From Ruminiclostridium sp. (GTDB lineage: Bacteria; Bacillota_A; Clostridia; Oscillospirales; Ruminococcaceae), in assembly GCA_017550775.1 (NCBI GenBank), contig JAFZOA010000518.1, forward strand, positions 1 through 12,421: a DNA stretch of 12,421 bases, given 5' to 3'. A program made the position numbers and the translations under genes. Every line of letters starts with the position of its first letter. Position 1 is the first letter of the stretch. The notes beneath the pieces are model-generated. The model made no database searches and was not told the origin of the DNA. It saw nothing but the letters and a program-made list of their open reading frames with translations. Below, piece by piece: positions 6,624 to 12,421 of the stretch.

Positions 6624-7721
6624 ATGGCTTACTTGACTTTACGAGGGATCAACAAGATCTATCCGAACGGCTTTCATGCCGTGCATGACTTCAATCTTGA
6701 GATCGAAAAGGGCGAGTTTATCGTATTTGTCGGCTCGTCCGGCTGCGGTAAATCTACTACCCTGCGCATGATCGCGGGTCTTGAGAACATAAGCAAAGGA
6801 GATTTCCTGATAAACGGCGAAAGAGCAAATGAGAAGGGTCCCCGTGAGCGCGGAGTGGCTATGGTGTTCCAGAGCTACGCGCTGTACCCGCACATGACTG
6901 TGTATGACAACCTCGCGTTCGGACTCATGCTCCAGGGCGTTGACGACGACGTTATAGAAGCAAAGGTTGACATCACCGCAGGCATACTCGGTCTTACCGA
7001 GTACCTCGACAGACTCCCGCGTGAGCTCTCCGGCGGTCAGCGTCAGAGAGTCGCGGTCGGACGCGCAATTATCCGCAAGGTGGATATATTCCTCATGGAC
7101 GAGCCTCTTTCCAACCTCGACGCAAAGCAGAGAGTCACCATGCGCTCGGAGATCACACAGATCCACCGTGAGACCGGCGCGACCACCATATACGTTACTC
7201 ACGACCAGACCGAGGCTATGACCATGGCGGACAGGATAGTCGTCATGAAGGACGGTTATGTACAGCAGGTCGGTACGCCGCATGATCTTTATTTCAACCC
7301 TGTCAATATGTTCGTTGCCGGATTTATCGGAGAACCGCCGATGAACTTCATCGAAAGCCCGATAAACGACGGTAAGCTCTCGCTTCAGTATAACACCATT
7401 GACCTTCATCACGTCGCGGATCAGGAGCTTCTCGACAAATATGAGGGCAAGGACATAGTTTTCGGCTTCCGTCCCGAATCCATAATACCGATACACAATG
7501 ATTCCGAAGAGGACTGCTACCGGATAACCTGTAACGTCGATCTTGTGGAAATGCTCGGAGACAGCGCAAATGTTTATGTCAACTTCGACGGCCACAACAT
7601 CATTCTTAAAGTCGATCCGCATCAGGTACCGGCTGCGAATACCGGATTTGAGTTTGCCATTCCGTATAAGAGCGTTTATCTGTTTGACAAGCATACCGAA
7701 AAAAGAATTAAACTGAAATGA
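6624..7721 (+). CDS. MsmX/UgpC-type ABC transporter ATP-binding protein
   Basis: Cytoplasmic ATPase subunit for carbohydrate ABC importers (CUT1 type). In the 365-residue protein, Walker A is GSSGCGKST (37-45), the Q-loop is Q83, the signature LSGGQRQR is at 135-142, Walker B IFLMDEPLSNLD at 155-166, and the switch histidine H193 in VTHD. Residues about 240-365 form the C-terminal regulatory/TOBE-like region typical of MalK, MsmX and UgpC. The frame is open from a TTG at 6603, but ATG 6624 gives the family N-terminus MAYLTLRGINKIYPNG and has AAAGGTG (6606-6612) 11 bases upstream. No permease or binding protein is in the window. B. subtilis MsmX is known to energise several sugar importers, including pectic-oligosaccharide ones, which suits this locus. 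It could instead serve one dedicated importer beyond the window. No gene symbol is assigned. Confidence 0.93.
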   Translation: MAYLTLRGINKIYPNGFHAVHDFNLEIEKGEFIVFVGSSGCGKSTTLRMIAGLENISKGDFLINGERANEKGPRERGVAMVFQSYALYPHMTVYDNLAFGLMLQGVDDDVIEAKVDITAGILGLTEYLDRLPRELSGGQRQRVAVGRAIIRKVDIFLMDEPLSNLDAKQRVTMRSEITQIHRETGATTIYVTHDQTEAMTMADRIVVMKDGYVQQVGTPHDLYFNPVNMFVAGFIGEPPMNFIESPINDGKLSLQYNTIDLHHVADQELLDKYEGKDIVFGFRPESIIPIHNDSEEDCYRITCNVDLVEMLGDSANVYVNFDGHNIILKVDPHQVPAANTGFEFAIPYKSVYLFDKHTEKRIKLK

Positions 7722-7735
7722 ACGGAGCCGTGAAT

Positions 7736-9172
7736 ATGAAAAAGCTTAACAGAACCAATTTTCATACAGAGAGCCGCCCGATAAAGGTGCTCCAGTTCGG
7801 AGAGGGCAACTTCCTGAGAGCCTTCGTTGACTGGATCATAGAGGATCTTAACGAGCACGGCGTTATCAACGCGAATGTCGCGGTGGTGCAGCCCACCCCC
7901 ACCGGCAGAGTTGAGGCTCTCGCGGAGCAGGACGGGCTTTACACCCTCTGTCTCGAAGGCATTGAGAACGGCGAGAAGGTGCAGAGCCGCAGAGTTATAG
8001 ATGTACTCGGCGACTTTATCGACCCGTACACACAGTATGACAAGTACCTGTCCTATGCCGGGAACGGCGAGCTTGAAGTCATCGTGTCCAATACGACCGA
8101 AGCGGGAATAGCGCTCGACACGACGGATACGGACTTTTCCGTATGCCCGAAGAGCTTTCCCGGAAAGATGCTCGCGTTCCTCAAAAAGCGCTACGACTGT
8201 TTCGGCGGAGCAGCGGATAAGGGACTCGCAATAGTACCGTGCGAGCTTATCGACCACAACGGCGACGAGCTCAGACGCGTGCTGAACGAGCTTGCGAAGA
8301 TCCACGGCATGGACGGCGCGTTCATTGACTGGCTCAACACCGCCAACCACTTCACCAATACTCTCGTTGACCGCATAGTCCCCGGCTATCCGCGGGACAA
8401 CGCCGCCGCGATATGCGAGGAGACCGGCTTCGAGGATAACAGCATAGTCAAGGGTGAGGTGTTCCACCTCTGGGTGCTGCAAAAAGAGCCGTTCGTACAG
8501 GAGAGGCTTCCCGCCGACAAGTCGGGGCTCAACGTCATCTTCGCGGACGATATCACACCCTACAAGCAGCGCAAGGTGAAGATACTCAACGGCTCGCACA
8601 CCGCAATGGTGCCGATAGCGTACCTCTGCGGCATAGATACAGTTCGTGAGGCGGTCACCGACGAGGACGTGGGACGCTTTGTGCGGGAGCTTGTGAACGA
8701 AGAAGTCAAGCCGACTATCGACCTTCCCGCGGACGAAATGGACGCGTTCGCCTCTGCGGTAATGGAGCGCTTCATGAACCCGTATATCCGCCATGAGCTG
8801 ATGTCGATAGCGCTCAACTCCACCACCAAGTTCCGCACGCGCCTGCTTCCGTCGTACAACGACTACCGCGCAAAGTTCGGAAAGACCCCGAAGCATATCC
8901 TGTTCGCCCTCGCGTCAATGACCGTGTTCTTCCGCGGAAAGCGCGGTGACGACGATATAGAGCTCAAGGATGATGCCGCGTACCTTGAATTCTGGAAAGA
9001 TGTATGGAAGCTTTCCGACCCCGGCGAGATCGCGAAGAAGGTGCTCACGGCTTCCGGTCTCTGGCAGCAGGAGCTTACCGACGACGACAACGTGAGCGTT
9101 TTCGCGGGCTACATAAAGAGTATCGTTGAGAACGGCGAGAGAGCCGCTCTGAAAGAATTTCTCGGTGAATAA
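7736..9172 (+). CDS. uxaB: Tagaturonate reductase / altronate oxidoreductase (UxaB)
   Basis: Reduces D-tagaturonate (from UxaC) to D-altronate with NADH. The 478-residue protein belongs to the mannitol dehydrogenase family of long-chain dehydrogenases. The N-terminal VLQFGEGNFLRAFVDW is the cofactor-binding loop in the UxaB form; mannonate oxidoreductases (UxuB) carry a GxGAFHRAH-like version instead. The family catalytic motif KxxxxNxxH is present as K280, N285 and H288 (KVKILNGSH). Start: an ATG at 7718 overlaps the preceding TGA, but the in-frame ATG 7736 has CGGAG (7723-7727) 8 bases upstream and gives MKKLNRTNF, like E. coli MKTLNR, so 7736 is chosen. It lies between the ATPase gene and uxaA, which starts one base after its stop. 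The assignment is firm. Confidence 0.93.
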   Translation: MKKLNRTNFHTESRPIKVLQFGEGNFLRAFVDWIIEDLNEHGVINANVAVVQPTPTGRVEALAEQDGLYTLCLEGIENGEKVQSRRVIDVLGDFIDPYTQYDKYLSYAGNGELEVIVSNTTEAGIALDTTDTDFSVCPKSFPGKMLAFLKKRYDCFGGAADKGLAIVPCELIDHNGDELRRVLNELAKIHGMDGAFIDWLNTANHFTNTLVDRIVPGYPRDNAAAICEETGFEDNSIVKGEVFHLWVLQKEPFVQERLPADKSGLNVIFADDITPYKQRKVKILNGSHTAMVPIAYLCGIDTVREAVTDEDVGRFVRELVNEEVKPTIDLPADEMDAFASAVMERFMNPYIRHELMSIALNSTTKFRTRLLPSYNDYRAKFGKTPKHILFALASMTVFFRGKRGDDDIELKDDAAYLEFWKDVWKLSDPGEIAKKVLTASGLWQQELTDDDNVSVFAGYIKSIVENGERAALKEFLGE

Positions 9173-9173
9173 G

Positions 9174-10652
9174 ATGAAGAAAACGATAGTAATATCCCCC
9201 TCCGATTCGGTGGGCGTAGCTCTGCTTCCCCTCGCAAAGGGTGAGACGGCAGAGGGCGTAACGCTTGCCGAGGACATTGAAAAGGGGCATAAATTCGCTC
9301 TCAGAGCGATAAAGCAGGGCGAGAAGATCATCAAGTACGGCGAGGTCATCGGAAGGGCGACCGCCGATATCGCCGCCGGCGAGCATATCCACAGCCACAA
9401 CATGGCTACCTGTCTCGACGGCACGCTCGAATACTCCTACAGCCGCAAGGACATCGCGCCCGCGAAGCCCGTAACGCCGCGCACGGTAAACGTCTATGAG
9501 CGGAAGAACGGCGAGGTCGGGATACGCAACGAGCTTTGGGTGATACCGACCGTCGGCTGCGTGAACTCTCAGGCGAGAGCGATAGTTGACGCGTTCAACC
9601 GCAAACACGGCGAACTGCCCGGTATCGATGGCTGCTTCACGTTCACGCACCCCTACGGCTGCTCCCAGATCGGCGACGACCACGAGCGCACAAAGCGACT
9701 GCTCCAGAGGATGTGTAAGCACCCCAACTGCGGCGGCGTGCTGGTACTCGGGCTCGGCTGCGAGAACAACCGCATGGACGTGTTCCGCGACACCCTCGGA
9801 GATCACGATGCCGGGCGCACGGAGTTCCTTGTGGCGCAGGAAGTTGGCGACGAGATAGCGGAGGGCGTAAAACTGCTTGAAAAGCTTTATGAGACCGCGA
9901 AGAACGATACCCGTGTACCGAAGGATATCTCCTGCCTGAAGGTCGGGCTGAAATGCGGAGGCTCCGACGGGCTTTCCGGCATAACCGCGAACCCGCTTGT
10001 TGGACGGTTCTCCGACTACATGGCGGCGGCGGGCGGCACGACGGTGCTTACCGAAGTCCCGGAGATGTTCGGAGCTGAGCAGCTTCTCATGGACCGCGCA
10101 AAGGACGAGGCGACCTTCGGCAAGATCGTAACGCTTATAAACGGCTTCAAGGAGTATTATCAGAAGCACGATCAGCCGGTATATGAGAACCCCTCGCCCG
10201 GAAACAAGGCGGGCGGTATCACGACGCTGGAGGACAAATCCCTCGGCTGTACCCAGAAGTCCGGCACCCGCGAGGTATGCGACGTGCTGTTCGACGGGGA
10301 CACCCTCTCTCAGCACGGGCTCAACCTTCTGAACGGTCCCGGTAATGACATGGTCGCGGTGACCAACCTTGCCTGCGCCGGCTGTCACTTAGTCCTGTTC
10401 ACCACCGGGCGCGGAACTCCGTTCGGGGGCTTCGTACCGACGGTCAAGATCTCCACAAACTCGGATATCGCGGCGAGAAAGCCGAACTGGATAGACTTTG
10501 ACGCGGGCGGTATCGCCGCGGGAGACAGCTTCGACAGCAAACTTGAAGCGCTCGCCGATCTTGTGGTATCGGTCGCGAACGGACAGAAGACCGTGAACGA
10601 GCGTTACAATTCCCGTGACATTGCTCTGTTCAAAACCGGAGTCACACTCTGA
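9174..10652 (+). CDS. uxaA: Altronate dehydratase (UxaA)
   Basis: Dehydrates D-altronate to KDG, joining the galacturonate branch to KdgK. At 492 residues it is close to E. coli UxaA (495). The N-terminal SAF domain (about 1-95) contains GHKFALRAIKQGEKIIKYG and AAGEHIHSHN. The catalytic dehydratase region begins near residue 105, with GIRNELWVIPTVGCVN (116-131), HPYGCSQIGDDHERTKR (159-175), GLGCENNR (193-200), then LKCGGSDGLSGITANP and CAGCH. These conserved cysteines are expected metal ligands or active-site residues; the E. coli enzyme needs Fe2+ or Mn2+. Start: GTG 9165 is in frame inside the end of uxaB, but ATG 9174 gives the family N-terminus MKKTIVISPSDSVGVAL. Only a weak ribosome site (GGTGA, 9164-9168) is present, so translation is probably coupled to uxaB. 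A hairpin follows the gene. Confidence 0.95.
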   Translation: MKKTIVISPSDSVGVALLPLAKGETAEGVTLAEDIEKGHKFALRAIKQGEKIIKYGEVIGRATADIAAGEHIHSHNMATCLDGTLEYSYSRKDIAPAKPVTPRTVNVYERKNGEVGIRNELWVIPTVGCVNSQARAIVDAFNRKHGELPGIDGCFTFTHPYGCSQIGDDHERTKRLLQRMCKHPNCGGVLVLGLGCENNRMDVFRDTLGDHDAGRTEFLVAQEVGDEIAEGVKLLEKLYETAKNDTRVPKDISCLKVGLKCGGSDGLSGITANPLVGRFSDYMAAAGGTTVLTEVPEMFGAEQLLMDRAKDEATFGKIVTLINGFKEYYQKHDQPVYENPSPGNKAGGITTLEDKSLGCTQKSGTREVCDVLFDGDTLSQHGLNLLNGPGNDMVAVTNLACAGCHLVLFTTGRGTPFGGFVPTVKISTNSDIAARKPNWIDFDAGGIAAGDSFDSKLEALADLVVSVANGQKTVNERYNSRDIALFKTGVTL

Positions 10653-10660
10653 GAATATAC

Positions 10661-10692
10661 ATTCAGCCCCGCCGGCGGCGGGGCTTACGAAT
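10661..10692 (+). other. GC-rich intergenic hairpin between uxaA and uxaC
   Basis: AGCCCCGCC (10665-10673) and GGCGGGGCT (10677-10685) form a perfect 9-bp stem around a GGC loop. ATTC (10661-10664) can pair with GAAT (10689-10692) after a 3-base bulge. No T-run follows (TTACGAATG), so it is not a classic Rho-independent terminator. It could stabilise or process the uxaA end of the message, partly terminate transcription, or block exonucleases. Confidence 0.55.
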
Positions 10693-10726
10693 GAAATAAT
10701 AACGAAAAGGAAACAAGGAGCGTAAC

Positions 10727-12121
10727 ATGAAAAAATTTATGGATAAGGACTTTGTCCTCACAAACGAGACCGCGGTGAAGCTCTACGAGGGCTACGCGAA
10801 GGATATGCCGATATTCGACTTCCACTGTCACCTTCCGATACAGGAGATCTACAACGACAGAAAGTTCGGCTCGATAACCGAGTGCTGGCTCGGCGGTGAC
10901 CACTACAAGTGGAGACTCATGCGCGAAATGGGCGTTGACGAGAGCTACATCACCGGCGACAAGGGCGACTTCGAGAAGTTCATGAAGTACGCCGAGGCTA
11001 TGCCCTACGCTATCGGCAACCCGATCTTCCACTGGACACACCTTGAACTGCAAAGATACTTCGGAATAGACACTATCCTTTCTCCCGACACGGCGAAGGA
11101 GATCTTCGACAAGTGCAACGAAAAGCTTGAAACTCTCACCGCGAGAAAGCTTATCTCCATGAGCAACGTAAAGAAGCTGTTCACGACGGACGACCCTATC
11201 GACGACCTGCACTTCCACAAGCTGCTCAAGGAGGACAAGACCTTTGATGTTGAGGTAGCTCCCGCGTTCCGTCCCGACAAGGCGATAAACATTGAGCTCC
11301 CGACCTATGTTCCCTACATTGCGAAGCTCGCGGACGCGGCGGACGTGCGTATAGACGGCATCGACAGCCTGTGCGAGGCGCTCACGAAGCGTATCGAGTA
11401 TTTCGACAGCGTAGGCTGCGTATGCTCCGACCACGCGCTTGACGTTGTTATGTTCAAACCCGCAGACAGAGACAAGGTGGACAAGATCGTAAAAAAGGCA
11501 CTCGCCGGCGACGATATCACACCCGACGAGATAAGACAGTACAAGGGCTATGTGCTGGTACACCTCGGCAAGCAGTACGCAAGGCTCCACTGGGTACAGC
11601 AGTACCACATCGGCGCTCTCCGCAACAACTCCCGCAGATACATGAGCCTGCTTGGTCCCGACACCGGATATGACGCTATCGAGGATCAGTGCTTTGCGAA
11701 GGAGCTTTCCATGCTGCTTGACACCCTCGACAGCACAGACGAGCTCCCCAAGACCATACTTTACTGTCTCAACCCGCGTGACAACGAGGTCATCGCCACG
11801 ATCATGAACTGCTTCCAGCAGGGCGGTATCGTAGGCAAGATGCAGTTCGGCTCGGCATGGTGGTTCAACGATCAGAAGGACGGAATGCAGCGCCAGCTCA
11901 CCGCGCTTTCTCAGCTCGGACTTGTCTCCAAGTTCGTCGGAATGCTCACCGACAGCCGAAGCTTCCTCTCCTACACCCGCCACGAGTATTTCAGAAGGAT
12001 ACTCTGCGATATGTTCGGCACCCTCGTCGAGAACGGTGAATACCCCGATAACATCGAGTTCATCGGACAGGTGGTAAAGGACATCTGCTACAACAACGCG
12101 GTAAGGTATTTCTCGAAATGA
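10727..12121 (+). CDS. uxaC: Glucuronate/galacturonate isomerase (uronate isomerase, UxaC)
   Basis: Isomerises D-galacturonate to D-tagaturonate (and D-glucuronate to D-fructuronate), the first step of hexuronate catabolism. The 464 residues compare with 470 in E. coli UxaC. It belongs to the amidohydrolase superfamily: FDFHCHLP near the N-terminus supplies H33 and H35, and ITECWLGGDHYKWRLMREMGV is a strongly typical UxaC segment. Later stretches FRPDKAINIE and MQFGSAWWFNDQKDGM also fit the family. AAGGAG (10715-10720) lies 6 bases before the ATG. With UxaB and UxaA upstream and no UxuA/UxuB in view, the galacturonate reaction is the likely in vivo role. Its TGA overlaps the ATG of the next gene (ATGA). 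The identification is firm. Confidence 0.96.
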   Translation: MKKFMDKDFVLTNETAVKLYEGYAKDMPIFDFHCHLPIQEIYNDRKFGSITECWLGGDHYKWRLMREMGVDESYITGDKGDFEKFMKYAEAMPYAIGNPIFHWTHLELQRYFGIDTILSPDTAKEIFDKCNEKLETLTARKLISMSNVKKLFTTDDPIDDLHFHKLLKEDKTFDVEVAPAFRPDKAINIELPTYVPYIAKLADAADVRIDGIDSLCEALTKRIEYFDSVGCVCSDHALDVVMFKPADRDKVDKIVKKALAGDDITPDEIRQYKGYVLVHLGKQYARLHWVQQYHIGALRNNSRRYMSLLGPDTGYDAIEDQCFAKELSMLLDTLDSTDELPKTILYCLNPRDNEVIATIMNCFQQGGIVGKMQFGSAWWFNDQKDGMQRQLTALSQLGLVSKFVGMLTDSRSFLSYTRHEYFRRILCDMFGTLVENGEYPDNIEFIGQVVKDICYNNAVRYFSK

Positions 12122-12421
12122 CAGCTTCATGTGCCGGACGGGAACAGGCTTGCGGGATAAGGGTGACGGATCTTCACACTCACCCGTACCTTTCCGGGGA
12201 AGAGTTCCTCAACTTCTATCCCGAGTGCTTCTCCCCTTCCCCGGCGCAGCTCAGAGCCGATCTGGAGAGAGTGGGGATAAGCCATATTGCGGGAAGTGTG
12301 CTGAACAGAAGAAAATATACCGCCGACGAGGGCTTCTCATACATAAGGGAGTGCAACGACAAGGCGCTTGAGCTTAAAAAGATACTCGGCGACTTCTACA
12401 CTCCCGGATTTCATGTCCACC
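12118..12421 (+). CDS. Amidohydrolase-like TIM-barrel protein, 3' truncated by window end
   Basis: An open frame starts at ATG 12118, overlapping the uxaC stop (ATGA), and runs off the window after 101 codons. AAGG (12103-12106) lies 11 bases upstream, inside uxaC. The visible part contains VTDLHTHPYLSGEEFLNFYP, with an HxH pair (H20, H22) like the first metal ligands of amidohydrolase-superfamily barrels (PF04909-like). It ends in GFHVH, which may be the next strand with another His pair. The product and substrate are not recognised; coupling to uxaC suggests a role in uronate or aromatic/lactone-acid metabolism, perhaps a lactonase or decarboxylase of the 2-pyrone-dicarboxylate lactonase type. 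A GTG at 12163 is a less likely later start. The gene's existence is well supported; its function is not. Confidence 0.7.
   Translation, partial: MTASCAGREQACGIRVTDLHTHPYLSGEEFLNFYPECFSPSPAQLRADLERVGISHIAGSVLNRRKYTADEGFSYIRECNDKALELKKILGDFYTPGFHVH

Noticed and set aside
6639..7694. 351-codon minus-strand frame over the ABC ATPase gene
   Set aside because: The + strand shows all ABC ATPase motifs; the antisense frame has none of its own.
7676..8896. 406-codon minus-strand frame over uxaB
   Set aside because: It lies opposite conserved UxaB motifs and has no family resemblance; it results from codon bias.
9075..10388. 437-codon minus-strand frame over uxaA
   Set aside because: It is a shadow of a well-identified altronate dehydratase; composition is typical of antisense translation and there is no recognisable motif.
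10685..12130. 481-codon open frame on the minus strand covering all of uxaC
   Set aside because: The + strand gene is a clear full-length UxaC with a ribosome site. The antisense protein resembles no family I know, is rich in V, E, H and R as expected from reverse-complement codon bias, and similar shadows cover the ATPase, uxaB and uxaA genes.

Overview
The window is one continuous, co-directional (+ strand) block of sugar-acid catabolism genes. It encodes an almost complete route from pectin-derived uronic acids to pyruvate and glyceraldehyde-3-phosphate. The coding DNA is moderately GC-rich with AT-rich gaps, AGGAGG-like ribosome sites precede most genes, and spacing is very tight, with several 4-base stop/start overlaps. 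A cre-like site, an MsmX-type ATPase and the protein family versions together suggest a Firmicute of class Clostridia, perhaps a Ruminococcaceae/Oscillospiraceae plant-fibre degrader. The taxon is inferred from general resemblance, not from any marker gene.

Layout. Positions 1-711 hold the C-terminal part of a family 4 glycoside hydrolase (probably alpha-galacturonidase, LplD-like). It is translationally coupled to an AEC-family membrane transporter (708-1706). A 142-base gap follows, with a cre-like site, a weak promoter candidate and an 8-bp inverted repeat; it probably marks the start of the main operon. The main run is kduD (1849-2604), a KDPG aldolase fused to a VOC-like domain (2642-3613), kdgK (3837-4868), a TIM-barrel isomerase/epimerase-like protein of unknown role (4878-5711), kduI (5725-6561), an MsmX/UgpC-type ABC ATPase with no permease beside it (6624-7721), uxaB (7736-9172), uxaA (9174-10652), uxaC (10727-12121) and the start of an amidohydrolase-like gene cut by the window end (12118 onward).

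How the genes work together. Two branches converge on 2-keto-3-deoxygluconate (KDG). Saturated galacturonate goes UxaC -> tagaturonate, UxaB -> altronate, UxaA -> KDG. Unsaturated uronate from pectate lyase products (5-keto-4-deoxyuronate) goes KduI -> 2,5-diketo-3-deoxygluconate, KduD -> KDG. KdgK then phosphorylates KDG and the aldolase splits KDPG. The glucuronate-specific enzymes UxuA and UxuB are not in the window, so the cluster looks tuned to galacturonate/pectin.

Most notable non-textbook features: (1) a 152-bp MITE-like insertion between the aldolase gene and kdgK, with 11-bp perfect terminal inverted repeats and exactly abutting 14-bp direct repeats; (2) the C-terminal VOC-like domain on the aldolase, with a plausible metal-binding set H216/E256/H268/H318; (3) two unassigned genes, the TIM-barrel protein and the amidohydrolase, embedded in the pathway. 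The remaining long minus-strand open frames are shadows of the + strand genes. No rRNA, tRNA, CRISPR array or transposase gene was seen, and no gap exceeds 300 bases.
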